DNA of 64,000 bases from Limnohabitans sp. MMS-10A-192 (GTDB lineage Bacteria; Pseudomonadota; Gammaproteobacteria; Burkholderiales; Burkholderiaceae_C), in NCBI RefSeq assembly GCF_003063335.1, contig NZ_NERX01000004.1:124001-188000 (forward strand), read 5' to 3'. Both the position numbers and the translations under genes were made by a program. Positions 1 through 7,866 of the stretch are shown in pieces (the first letter of the stretch is position 1; each line of letters begins with the position of its first letter). The notes below the pieces were generated by a model. The model was not told the origin of the DNA. It searched no databases and saw only the letters and a list, made by a program, of their open reading frames with translations.

Positions 1-1030
1 TCAGCACGGGCGTCAAGATCAGCACCGTGGGCGCAAAGTCCAGCGCCGTGCCCACAATCATCACCAGCAGCATCAGCATGACCATCAACAAAGTTTGGTT
101 GTCGATGAAGGGCCGCAAAATTTCGACGATCTGCGCCGGGATGTTGGCCACCGTGATCAGCCACGCCGACACCAGAGCGGCTGCCACCAGGAACATCACC
201 ACCGACGACGTTTTAGCGGCTGCCAGAATGATGCGGTACAGGTCTTTGAACTTGATTTCGCGGTAGATGAACAAGCCCACGAACAGCGAATACACCACGG
301 CCACCACGGCCGCTTCGGTGGGGGTGAAGATGCCCATCTTCATGCCGCCGATGATGGTGATGGCCAGCAGGTAAGACCAGAACGCGTTGATCGTCACCGA
401 GATGCGTTTTTTGAACGGCACCTTTTCGGCCACCACCACCTTGTCTTTGCGCGCCACGATCCACCAGGTCACGATCAGGGCCAGGCCCATCAGGATGCCG
501 GGAAAGATGCCCGCCATGAAGAGTTTGGAGATGGACACGCCGCCAATCACGCCAAACAAAATGAAGCCAATTGAAGGCGGAATGACCGGCGCGATGATGC
601 CGCCCGCCGCAATCAAGCCGGCAGAGCGGTCCATGCGGTAACCGGCGTCGCGCATCATGGGCATCAACACCGCAGCCAGTGCGGCAGTGTCAGCCACGGC
701 CGAGCCCGACAGGCTGGCCATCACGATGGCAGCGAATACCGCCACATAGCCCAGGCCACCACGGAAGTGACCCACCCAGACCATGGCCGAGTTGACGATG
801 CGCCGGCTCATGCCGCCTGCGTTCATCAACTCACCGGCCAGCATGAAAAAGGGCACGGCCATGAGCGGGAAGTTGTCGGCCCCGTTGATCAGGTTTTGCG
901 ACACGATTTGCGTGTCGAAGTTGTCCAGGTGCAGCATCAAGGCCACACCCGAGACGATGAGGGAAAAGGCCAGCGGCATGCCCAGCGCCATGGCGGCCAG
1001 CAGCGACACGATGAAAACAAGCACGGTCAT
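1..1030 (-). CDS. dctM: TRAP transporter large permease DctM (3' end outside window)
   Basis: Large membrane subunit of a tripartite ATP-independent periplasmic transporter, which uses an ion gradient to import the organic acid delivered by DctP. The visible 343 codons start MTVLVFIVSLLAAMALGMPL and contain the family's repeated hydrophobic helices with the conserved stretch MASLSGSAVADTAALAAVLMP followed by GGIIAPVIPPS. The family is about 425 residues, so roughly 80 residues lie beyond base 1. The ATG overlaps the dctQ stop codon by four bases (ATGA), indicating translational coupling. It is the last visible gene of the leftward operon that starts at 4511. Confidence 0.95.
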   Translation of the reverse strand, partial: MTVLVFIVSLLAAMALGMPLAFSLIVSGVALMLHLDNFDTQIVSQNLINGADNFPLMAVPFFMLAGELMNAGGMSRRIVNSAMVWVGHFRGGLGYVAVFAAIVMASLSGSAVADTAALAAVLMPMMRDAGYRMDRSAGLIAAGGIIAPVIPPSIGFILFGVIGGVSISKLFMAGIFPGILMGLALIVTWWIVARKDKVVVAEKVPFKKRISVTINAFWSYLLAITIIGGMKMGIFTPTEAAVVAVVYSLFVGLFIYREIKFKDLYRIILAAAKTSSVVMFLVAAALVSAWLITVANIPAQIVEILRPFIDNQTLLMVMLMLLVMIVGTALDFAPTVLILTPVL

Positions 1031-1566
1031 TTGGTGGCCTCGTTGGTGTGCGCGGTCACGACTTCTTCGGAGTCTTGCACCTGGATCAAATCGGATTCAT
1101 TGAAATTGCCTTTGGCCAGCTGAACCAGCTTGCCAATGATCATCAGGCCCATGGCCACGCTGGTGATGTAGCCCACGCCATAGACCCAGCTCATGGGGAT
1201 TTCGGTGACGGCTGAGCGCGTGGTGGCATTGATGCTGTGCTGTTTGAGGGTGCCGTAAAACATCAGGGCGCAGCAGCCGAGCATCAGCACATTGGAGATG
1301 GCGAAAGCCGCTTTTTTGCCGCTGAGGCTGAGTTTACGCACCACAGAGTCCAATCCAAGATGGCCGTTTTCACGCATGGTGACAATCGCGCCCAGGAAGG
1401 TGATCCAGATGAACAAAAACCGCGACAACTCCTCCGAGCTGATGATGCCGTCGTTGAAGCCGTAGCGCAGCACCACGTTGCCAAACACCATGATGACCAT
1501 GGCCGACAACATGATGACCAGCGTGAATTCCGCCAGCTTGAAGAAAAGGTCGTTGATTTTTTTCAT
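1027..1566 (-). CDS. dctQ: TRAP transporter small permease DctQ
   Basis: Small membrane subunit of the TRAP transporter, forming a complex with DctM. The 179 residues hold four predicted membrane segments (about 13-33, 45-62, 88-105 and 130-150) with the usual DctQ pattern, including RFLFIWITFLGA and RENGHLGLDS. It overlaps dctM by four bases. A strong hairpin with a T-tract lies between it and dctP, so its expression is probably lower than that of the binding protein. Confidence 0.95.
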   Translation of the reverse strand: MKKINDLFFKLAEFTLVIMLSAMVIMVFGNVVLRYGFNDGIISSEELSRFLFIWITFLGAIVTMRENGHLGLDSVVRKLSLSGKKAAFAISNVLMLGCCALMFYGTLKQHSINATTRSAVTEIPMSWVYGVGYITSVAMGLMIIGKLVQLAKGNFNESDLIQVQDSEEVVTAHTNEATK

Positions 1567-1577
1567 ACGTCATTCGC

Positions 1578-1603
1578 AAAAAAGCCCCCTCCAAAGAGGG
1601 GGC
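1578..1603 (-). terminator. Hairpin plus T-run between dctP and dctQ (attenuator)
   Basis: Read leftwards, an 8-bp perfect stem (GCCCCCTC, loop TTTG, GAGGGGGC) is followed immediately by six T residues. This is the form of an intrinsic terminator, but it sits inside the operon between dctP and dctQ. I infer partial termination, giving excess periplasmic binding protein over the membrane subunits. Confidence 0.8.
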
Positions 1604-1621
1604 GTGATGTCTCTCAAACCA

Positions 1622-2596
1622 TCACTTGGTGTCTTCGATGGCCTTGAGCAAAGCGGTGCCGCTCTTCTCGCCGAAGGTCTTGGCGATTTCAGCCGACACG
1701 ATCTTCTGGAACGGGGCCATGTCCACGTTCTCGATCACTTGCATGCCCGATTTTTTGAGCTCTGCAATCACCTTGCCTGCGTTGGACGCGTTCAAGCCAC
1801 GCTGGTAAGTGGCCGCTTCGCGTGCGGCATCCACCACCACTTTTTGGTAGTTGGCAGGCAGGCTGTCGAACTTGGCTTTGTTCATCGCCACGACCAGCGG
1901 CGAGTAAACGTGGTTGCTCACCGTCAGGTGCTTTTGAACTTCGTAGAACTTGGACGACCAGGTCACGTTGATCGGGTGCTCTTGCGCGTCAAAGGTGCCA
2001 GTTTCCAAAGCGGTGTACAGCTCGGCAATCGGCATGGGCGAAGGGTTCATGCCCAGCAGCTTGAACGCCTGGATGTGGTACGGGTTGGGTGTGGAGCGGA
2101 TCTTCAAGCCCTTGAGGTCTTCGGGCTTGTTGACGGGGCGCTTGTTGTTGGTGAAAGCGCGCCAGCCGTTTTCCCAGTAAGCCAGACCTTTGAGGCCGTG
2201 CGGAGCCAACTCGTTGAGCACGCCCGTGCCCACGGCGCCATCCAGCACGGTGTAGGCGTGTTGCGCATTGCGGAACACAAAGGGCAATTCCATCGCTGCG
2301 GTGTTGGGCACGATGCCGTTGAAGTTGGAGGCGCCGCTGGAGACGATGTCAATCGTGCCGCCGCGTGTGCCGTTGATCATGGCCGCGTCATTGCCCAGTT
2401 GGTTGGCCGGGAACACGGTGATTTCCACATCACCGTTGGTGCGCTGCTTGACCAGTTCGGCCAGCTTCAGGGCGGCGGCGTGCTGGCCGTCGGTGGCGTT
2501 GACCGCGTGGCCCATTTTCAGGTTGAACTTGGCGGCGTAAGCGCTGGAGCCGACGGCAGCCACGAGGCAGGCGAGAAGGATGCGGGAAAGTTTCAT
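1622..2596 (-). CDS. dctP: TRAP transporter substrate-binding protein DctP
   Basis: Periplasmic solute receptor of the TRAP system. The 324-residue protein has a Sec signal peptide (MKLSRILLACLVAAVGSSAYA, cleavage after about residue 21), then the DctP fold with the conserved LKGLKIRSTPN segment, whose arginine normally binds the ligand carboxylate, and ALETGTFDAQEHP. An AGGAGAC ribosome site precedes the ATG. Its neighbours, a gluconokinase and a 2-hydroxyacid dehydrogenase, suggest a sugar acid such as gluconate or 2-ketogluconate. The ligand is inferred from context only. Confidence 0.95.
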   Translation of the reverse strand: MKLSRILLACLVAAVGSSAYAAKFNLKMGHAVNATDGQHAAALKLAELVKQRTNGDVEITVFPANQLGNDAAMINGTRGGTIDIVSSGASNFNGIVPNTAAMELPFVFRNAQHAYTVLDGAVGTGVLNELAPHGLKGLAYWENGWRAFTNNKRPVNKPEDLKGLKIRSTPNPYHIQAFKLLGMNPSPMPIAELYTALETGTFDAQEHPINVTWSSKFYEVQKHLTVSNHVYSPLVVAMNKAKFDSLPANYQKVVVDAAREAATYQRGLNASNAGKVIAELKKSGMQVIENVDMAPFQKIVSAEIAKTFGEKSGTALLKAIEDTK

Positions 2597-2633
2597 GGTT
2601 TTGTCTCCTGGTTAATAGAACGGTCGAAAAAAA

Positions 2634-2972
2634 TCAATCGGTGGGCAGCGCGAACTCCTGAGCGCTGAAGACGGTGTGAAACACAGTGCCATCGAACATG
2701 GCGATCAAATCCTTGGACACCTCGCGGCTTTCCATGCGCACGGCGGAAGCCAGCGCGATCTCGATCGACTCGCGGCTGGGGTAGCGCACCGACAGCACCA
2801 TGCCAAAGTGCGGGTCATTCACGTCGCTCTCGACTTGGCGCAACACACGCACTTCTTGTGCGCCGGGAAAGCGCGTCCACAAGGGCACCAGCTTTTCGCG
2901 GATGTAGCGGTTGAAAGCGTCTTCCATGCCGGGTTTGACGTTGCCTTGGAAGAATGCACAGCGGATGAACAT
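2634..2972 (-). CDS. Small dimeric alpha/beta-barrel-like protein, function unknown
   Basis: A 112-residue protein without a signal peptide. Its pattern (an N-terminal strand, then GNVKPGMEDAFNRYIREKLVPLW, then a strand-rich middle) resembles EthD/Dabb-type ferredoxin-fold proteins, but no catalytic signature is visible. It sits in the sugar-acid operon 17 bp after gluconokinase and 37 bp before dctP, so a role in the same pathway is likely, perhaps as an isomerase or stress-type barrel. The exact function cannot be read from the sequence. Confidence 0.75.
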   Translation of the reverse strand: MFIRCAFFQGNVKPGMEDAFNRYIREKLVPLWTRFPGAQEVRVLRQVESDVNDPHFGMVLSVRYPSRESIEIALASAVRMESREVSKDLIAMFDGTVFHTVFSAQEFALPTD

Positions 2973-2989
2973 GAAGGGTCCTTTAAAAA

Positions 2990-3526
2990 TCAGAGGGCAG
3001 GGTGCAGGCGCGAAGACGTTCTGGCCTGCAATGCGGCCAGCGCCTGCGCGACCATGTCTTGCACTGGTTCGGTGATGGGCAGGCGGATGACATCGGTCTC
3101 ATCGGCCTGGGGTTTTTCGAGGGTGCGGAACTGGCTGTCCAGCAAGCCCGCTTGCATGTAGTGGCCCACGCGCTGGCGCATGCGTTGGTCGATCAGCTCA
3201 AAGTCGCCGTCCAGGAAAACAAAGCACACATCGCCCGCTTGCGCACGGATGCGGTCGCGGTAGACGCGCTTGAGCGCCGAGCAAGCGACCACGCGGCCCG
3301 GCGCCTCGGCTTGCGCCAGGTAGTCGCCAATGCGGTCCAGCCAGGGCCAGCGGTCGGCGTCTTGCAGGGCAATGCCCGCGCGCATCTTGGCCACGCTTTC
3401 CGCCAGGTGCAGGTCGTCGCCGTCCACCATCTGCAGACCCAGGCGCTGGCCCAGGGCGGCGGCCAGGGTCGACTTGCCGCAACCGGAGACCCCCATGACG
3501 ATCAGGCGCATTGGCGTTGTGCTCAT
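2990..3526 (-). CDS. gntK: Gluconokinase
   Basis: Phosphorylates D-gluconate to 6-phosphogluconate with ATP, feeding the Entner-Doudoroff or pentose phosphate route. At 178 residues it has the usual GntK length. The P-loop GVSGCGKST is at residues 12-20, followed by DGDDLH and the family segments DRWPWLD, ACSALKRVYRD and MQAGLLDSQF. It lies 16 bp after the dehydrogenase in the same operon. Dehydrogenase plus kinase would turn imported 2-ketogluconate into gluconate and then 6-phosphogluconate; that route is an inference. Confidence 0.93.
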   Translation of the reverse strand: MSTTPMRLIVMGVSGCGKSTLAAALGQRLGLQMVDGDDLHLAESVAKMRAGIALQDADRWPWLDRIGDYLAQAEAPGRVVACSALKRVYRDRIRAQAGDVCFVFLDGDFELIDQRMRQRVGHYMQAGLLDSQFRTLEKPQADETDVIRLPITEPVQDMVAQALAALQARTSSRLHPAL

Positions 3527-3542
3527 GTCGTGGGACTGGGAA

Positions 3543-4511
3543 TCACTTCACCATCGCCATGCACTCGGGCACGGGCGTGCTCAGAGCTTGGCCCGATGTA
3601 CCGGCCTGCATGTTGGCAAAAGCCAGATCGGCCATGGCTTGGCGGGTCTCATGGGTGGCGCTGGCCATGTGCGGTGTCAGCACCACGTTGCGCATGCTCC
3701 ACAGTGCTTCGGGCACGTTCGGCTCGTTGGCAAACACATCGAGGCCTGCGCCTGCGATGGTGCCGTTTTGCAGCGCAGCGATCAGCGCCTCTTCATCGAC
3801 CACGCTGCCACGCGCCACGTTGATCAGGAAGCCCCGCGCACCCAGCGCCTTGAGGACTTCGGCGTTGATCAGGTGTTTGGTGCCTGCGCCGCCGGGCGTG
3901 ATGACCACCAGGAAATCCACGTTCGCGGCCAGCTCAGCTGCAGTGGGGAAGAATTGGAAACCAGAGTCGGCCTTTTCGCTGCGTGCGGTGTAGGCGATCG
4001 ACATGCCAAAGCCGCTGGCGCGCTTGGCAATGGCTTTGCCGATGCGGCCCAGGCCCACGATGCCCAGGCGTGCGCCAGAGACTTTGCGGGCCAAGGGCAT
4101 GGGGCCACTGGGCCACTGGCCTGCGCGCACAAACTGGTCGGCTTGCGGGATGGTGCGGCCCACCGACAGCACCAGGCCCATGGCCAGATCGGCCACATCG
4201 TCGGTCAGCACATCGGGTGTGTGGGTCACGGGAATGCCGTGCTCGATGGCGGCGGCCACATCCACACCGTCATAACCCACGCCGAACACCGACACCACCT
4301 TGGCGTTGGGCACTTGCGCCAGCAGGCTGCGCGGCACGCTGGCCTCACCCGTGCCTGCCACGCCCACGATGCGCGGGGCCAGTGCGGCAAAAGCAGCGGG
4401 GTCGGTGATGTGGGTGCGGTCGTGCACCGTGTAGACCGATTCCAGCGCTTTTTGATAGAAAGGGTGGAGTTTGGCCACGGCCAGCACTTCGGGTTTGGAC
4501 ACTTCAATCAC
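3543..4511 (-). CDS. D-isomer-specific 2-hydroxyacid dehydrogenase (GhrB-like)
   Basis: NAD(P)-dependent reductase of the glyoxylate/hydroxypyruvate/2-ketogluconate reductase group. In 322 residues it shows the Rossmann motif GLGRIG (153-158) and the catalytic Arg in NVARGSVVDE (about R234), Glu in ANEP (about E263) and His in TPHMASAT (about H281), all intact. It is the first gene of the leftward operon, and a perfect 18-bp palindrome lies 20 bp ahead of its start. With gluconokinase and the TRAP system this fits a 2-ketogluconate reductase, though glyoxylate or hydroxypyruvate remain possible. Confidence 0.9.
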   Translation of the reverse strand: MIEVSKPEVLAVAKLHPFYQKALESVYTVHDRTHITDPAAFAALAPRIVGVAGTGEASVPRSLLAQVPNAKVVSVFGVGYDGVDVAAAIEHGIPVTHTPDVLTDDVADLAMGLVLSVGRTIPQADQFVRAGQWPSGPMPLARKVSGARLGIVGLGRIGKAIAKRASGFGMSIAYTARSEKADSGFQFFPTAAELAANVDFLVVITPGGAGTKHLINAEVLKALGARGFLINVARGSVVDEEALIAALQNGTIAGAGLDVFANEPNVPEALWSMRNVVLTPHMASATHETRQAMADLAFANMQAGTSGQALSTPVPECMAMVK

Positions 4512-4530
4512 TCCAGTCGAAAAACGAGTC

Positions 4531-4548
4531 TTGGACAGCGCTGTCCAA
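4531..4548. promoter_or_regulatory. LacI-family operator 1
   Basis: Perfect 18-bp palindrome TTGGACAGCGCTGTCCAA, centred 28 bp upstream of the dehydrogenase start codon. Its core GGACAGCGCTGTCC matches operator 2 at 4642 (GGATAGCGCTATCC) except for one symmetric base pair. The central CG is typical of LacI-family operators. It is placed to repress the leftward operon. Confidence 0.85.
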
Positions 4549-4641
4549 TGAATTCAAAAAAAAGCGAGAACGAAGATTTTAGCGTTGGCTTCGTGAATCA
4601 GGGTTTTCCACGAAAAATTCAAAACTTCGCCCCAAACTTTG

Positions 4642-4655
4642 GGATAGCGCTATCC
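4642..4655. promoter_or_regulatory. LacI-family operator 2
   Basis: Perfect 14-bp palindrome GGATAGCGCTATCC, centred about 45 bp ahead of the LacI-family gene. It shares the consensus GGAYAGCGCTRTCC with operator 1. The centres are 109 bp apart, about ten helical turns, which would allow looping and autoregulation. Confidence 0.8.
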
Positions 4656-4693
4656 TATCGACTGACGCACCGAATTTTTCTCCGGATTAACCC

Positions 4694-5749
4694 TTGCCCA
4701 ACGCTTCTGATTCACTTCCCAAGGCGCCCAAAAGCCACCGTGCCACTGGCCGCATCACGCTGAGCGATGTGGCCCGCGCCGCAGGGGTCAGCCCCAGCAC
4801 CGTGTCCCGTGCCTTGCGGGGCGAAAGGGCCGTAGACCCGGCCCTGATCGAACGCGTGCAGGCCGTGTCGGCCAAGCTCGGTTATGTGCCCGACCCAGCC
4901 GCACGCGCCTTGGCTTCGCAGCGCAGCAACCACGTGGCCATCCTGATCCCGCTGCTGTCCAACGCCCTGTTTGTGGACCTGCTCGACGCGGCCCAGAAAA
5001 CCCTGCGTGCAGGCGGCTACCAAACCCTGATGGGCGTGACCCACTACGACGCCAGCGAAGAAGAACAGCTGCTGCGCGAACAACTGCTGCACCGTCCCGC
5101 AGGCCTTTTGGTCACGGGGCTTGACCACAACCCGGCGACCCGCAAACTCATGGAGAGCAGCCAGGTGCCCTGCGTGCACCTGATGGATCTTCCTGCTACA
5201 GACCGCGATGACGCCCCGTATTGCGTGGGCTTTCGTCAGACCGATGCAGGCGCCGCCATGACGCGGCATTTGTTGCAGACCGGCCGCAAGCGCATCGCTT
5301 TTGCCGCTGCGCAGCTCGACCCGCGTGTGATGCAGCGCCTGTACGGCTGGCGCAGTGCCTTGCAAGAGGCCGGTGTTTACGAACCCACGCTGGAATTTTT
5401 GAACCCCGCCCCCTCATCGCTGGCCTTGGGTGGCATCTTGTTCGAGCAAATCATGCAGCAGCGTCCAGCGGTGGACGCGATCTTCTTTTGCAACGACGAC
5501 TTGGCGCAAGGCGCCCTCATGGCCGCGCTGCGCCTGGGCATTGCGGTGCCCTCACAAGTGGCCATCGCAGGCTTCAACGACCTGACCGGCAGCGACCAGA
5601 TGCTGCCCACGCTCACCACGGTGCGCACACCGCGCGCCCAAATCGGCGAGGCGGCCGCGCACATGTTGCTGAGCTTGATGCGAAGCGAGGCGCCCGCTGC
5701 GCCGCAGCTCGACCTGGGCTTTGAAATCGTGCAGCGGCAAAGCAGCTGA
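4694..5749 (+). CDS. LacI-family transcriptional regulator (GntR-like)
   Basis: Repressor with a LacI-type DNA-binding domain and a periplasmic-binding-protein-like effector domain. In 351 residues the helix-turn-helix TLSDVARAAGVSPSTVSRAL spans about 22-41, followed by the hinge and the sensor domain (NHVAILIPLLSN onward). The first possible start is TTG at 4694, because a stop codon lies immediately upstream in frame. It is divergent from the sugar-acid operon, with two palindromic operators between them, so it very likely controls that operon. The effector is probably a sugar acid or its phosphate (inference). Confidence 0.92.
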   Translation: MPNASDSLPKAPKSHRATGRITLSDVARAAGVSPSTVSRALRGERAVDPALIERVQAVSAKLGYVPDPAARALASQRSNHVAILIPLLSNALFVDLLDAAQKTLRAGGYQTLMGVTHYDASEEEQLLREQLLHRPAGLLVTGLDHNPATRKLMESSQVPCVHLMDLPATDRDDAPYCVGFRQTDAGAAMTRHLLQTGRKRIAFAAAQLDPRVMQRLYGWRSALQEAGVYEPTLEFLNPAPSSLALGGILFEQIMQQRPAVDAIFFCNDDLAQGALMAALRLGIAVPSQVAIAGFNDLTGSDQMLPTLTTVRTPRAQIGEAAAHMLLSLMRSEAPAAPQLDLGFEIVQRQSS

Positions 5750-5760
5750 GTATTCGGGAG

Positions 5761-6015
5761 ATGGACCCCGGGTCAAGCCCGGGGTGACAAAAGAAGTATT
5801 TGAAGGCCGCCGACTTGAGCCCCGACATGGGCCTGCGCCGAAGCCACCAACTGCGTGTGCACAAAGACATGGACCCCGGGTCAAGCCCGCGGTGACACAG
5901 CACTTTCATTGCGGCTCCGATCCTGGATCCGTGCATCGTTCATCACGTCCGCCTGGCAAAATGTCATCACTGACTGCGCACAAGATGTCATCCCGGGCTT
6001 GACCCGGGATCCATG
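5761..6015. repeat. Dispersed palindromic repeat cluster 1 (three copies)
   Basis: The 287-bp gap between the regulator and the next dehydrogenase gene holds three copies of the dispersed palindrome, at about 5761-5790, 5869-5897 and 5986-6015. The first two read rightwards (ATGGACCCCGGGTCAAGC...), the third is inverted (TGTCATCCCGGGCTTGAC...). No gene is supported in this gap. Confidence 0.9.
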
Positions 6016-6036
6016 CCTTCCCGGTCCTGTCCAGCT

Positions 6037-7029
6037 TCAAACGCTGCCCGCCTTCAGCACATTGACCAGATCCTCGCCCCGGCTCAAACGCCCGATGTTG
6101 TCGGCCAAAGTTTCCTGACGGCGGCGCACCGTGCCCGAGGTCCAGCCCGACATGTGGGGTGTCATCAACACGTTGTCCAGCGATGCGAAATCAAACTGCG
6201 AAGGTGCGCGTTCTGCTTGCGTGGGCGTGGGGTACTGGTACCAGGTGTCGATCACCGCGCCGCCAATCTGGCGGGCCTTCAGGGCTTCGTACAAAGCCTT
6301 TTCATCGATCACCGCGCCGCGTCCCACGTTCAGCAGCAGCGCATCGGGGCGCATGGCCGCGATCGCCCGCGCATCGACCAGGCCCTGTGTGTTCTCGGTC
6401 AAAGGCAGGCTGACCACCACCGCATCGCAGGTGCCCATGAAATCGTGCAAGCCATCCAGCGTCCAGCTGCGGTCCACCACCGGATGATTGATGGGGCTGC
6501 GGTTGGCCACATGCACGCGCATGCCCATGGCCTTGGCGCGTTGGGCCACCGTCTGTGCGATGTGGCCAAAACCCACCAGGCCCAAAGTCTGCGAACCCAA
6601 CTCGGTGCGCAAAGCCGTGGGGCGACCGGCCCAATAAGTCCAGCGTTGCTGGCGCAAATCGTGGTCGGCCTGCGCCAGTGGCACATGGCGCATCAGCAGC
6701 GCGGCGATCACGTACTCGGCGATCGCGTTTTCGTGGCCAAAGCAATTGGCCAGCGTGCAGTGCGCGGGCAAGAGCGCGGTGTTGACCGCATCGGTGCCCG
6801 CAGCAGGCGCATGAAACAGTCGGGCCTTGAGCGGCTGGGGCATGTCGGCGTTGAGTTGGATGCCGATCACCACATCGGCAGTTTCGTAATGTGCGCGTTC
6901 ATCGGCTTGGTCGAGTGCATCGCTCAGGTCCAGCACCTGGTGTTCGGGTGCGATCAGGCTTTCAAAGCCCTGGCGGAAGTTGGCCGCGTTCTGACCGTGG
7001 AAGACGATTTTCAAAGCAGAGGTGTTCAT
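6037..7029 (-). CDS. D-2-hydroxyacid dehydrogenase (GhrA/glyoxylate reductase-like)
   Basis: Second NAD(P)-dependent hydroxyacid dehydrogenase of the window, unrelated in context to the one at 3543. From the ATG at 7029 it is 330 residues; an in-frame TTG at 7071 would add 14 Pro-rich residues and looks less likely. It shows the nucleotide-binding motif LVGFGHIA (about 151-158), the catalytic Arg in LLNVGRGAVIDE and a late TPHMSGWT histidine. It is divergent from the cupin gene with about 140 bp between the starts. Substrate not determinable; glyoxylate or hydroxypyruvate are typical. Confidence 0.88.
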   Translation of the reverse strand: MNTSALKIVFHGQNAANFRQGFESLIAPEHQVLDLSDALDQADERAHYETADVVIGIQLNADMPQPLKARLFHAPAAGTDAVNTALLPAHCTLANCFGHENAIAEYVIAALLMRHVPLAQADHDLRQQRWTYWAGRPTALRTELGSQTLGLVGFGHIAQTVAQRAKAMGMRVHVANRSPINHPVVDRSWTLDGLHDFMGTCDAVVVSLPLTENTQGLVDARAIAAMRPDALLLNVGRGAVIDEKALYEALKARQIGGAVIDTWYQYPTPTQAERAPSQFDFASLDNVLMTPHMSGWTSGTVRRRQETLADNIGRLSRGEDLVNVLKAGSV

Positions 7030-7167
7030 GTGTGCTGGTGGAGGTGGTGGCCGCTTTGGGGCATGCGCCAAGCGTGAGGATGAAGGCCCCGACTATGACA
7101 GAGGGGCAGATTCAGCCTGTTGACTCGGCGACAATCGGGGCCTCTTCTCTTTGTTGAAACGCAAGCC

Positions 7168-7551
7168 ATGAGCACACTGAAAAAAGTCATCCTCTTCACC
7201 GACACCGATGGCCGCGCACGCTTTCGCGACGACAGTATTGACCTCACCGAAGGCACGCCACAAAGCCGCTTGTCGGCCTTGATGTCCAGCGGCGGCTACC
7301 AATTGCGTCAAAGCCCGGTGGGTTTTCAAAGCACATTCCACTGCACCGGCGCCACGCAATGGTTGTTCGTGCTCAGCGGTCAGATGGAAATCTTTTTGCA
7401 AGACGGCAGCTCGCGTATCTTTGGTCCGGGCGAATTTTTCTATTCGGGCGACACCCTGCCCGAAGGCGCCACCTTTGACCCCACCGTCCACGGCCACTGG
7501 AGCCGCCAGGCCGGCCCCGAGCCGCTGGTGACCCTGTTCGTGCGCGACTGA
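7168..7551 (+). CDS. Cupin-domain protein
   Basis: A 127-residue single-domain cupin with no signal peptide. The start was set at ATG 7168 (MSTLKKVILFTDTDGRARF); the frame is open upstream but has no better start. Cupin features are the central GATQWLFVLSGQMEIFLQDG strand pair and GPGEFFYSGDTL. The classical metal-binding His pairs are sparse (one H in STFHCTG, one in VHGHW), so metal binding is uncertain. Function unknown; the divergent hydroxyacid dehydrogenase is the only contextual clue. Confidence 0.8.
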   Translation: MSTLKKVILFTDTDGRARFRDDSIDLTEGTPQSRLSALMSSGGYQLRQSPVGFQSTFHCTGATQWLFVLSGQMEIFLQDGSSRIFGPGEFFYSGDTLPEGATFDPTVHGHWSRQAGPEPLVTLFVRD

Positions 7552-7620
7552 AGTGCAGGTGCGCGGGCCGCTGCACGCACCCCTCATGTCGTCCGCATCT
7601 GTACGTCATCGGGACCTGCA

Positions 7621-7800
7621 TGTCATCCCGGGCGAAGACCCGGGATCCATGGTTTTTCGCGGGGTGCATGAACAGCCTGGATACCGGATCAAGTCCGGTA
7701 TGACAAATTCTGCAAGTCCGGTATGACAAATTTCTCAAGTCCGGTATGGCCAATTTCCTAAGTCCGGCATGTCATCCCGGGCGAAGACCCGGGATCCATG
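7621..7800. repeat. Dispersed palindromic repeat cluster 2 with tandem half-copies
   Basis: Fills most of the gap 7552-7866, with no gene supported. Full copies lie at about 7621-7651 and 7768-7800 (loop variant GAAGA) and at 7678-7708 (ATACCGGATCAAGTCCGGTA core). Between them, half-units AAGTCCGGTATGACAAATT repeat about four times with a period of 23-24 bp and slight divergence. Confidence 0.88.
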
Positions 7801-7820
7801 TGTGCATGGGCTGAGAGCCC

Positions 7821-7848
7821 AAAAAAAAGAGCCCTCATCTGCGGGCTC
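7821..7848 (-). terminator. Intrinsic terminator of the RhlE helicase gene
   Basis: Read leftwards: stem GAGCCC, an 8-base loop, GGGCTC, then eight T residues. It lies 19 bp beyond the helicase stop codon. Confidence 0.85.
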
Positions 7849-7866
7849 ATTCATGAGGGGTGTCGA

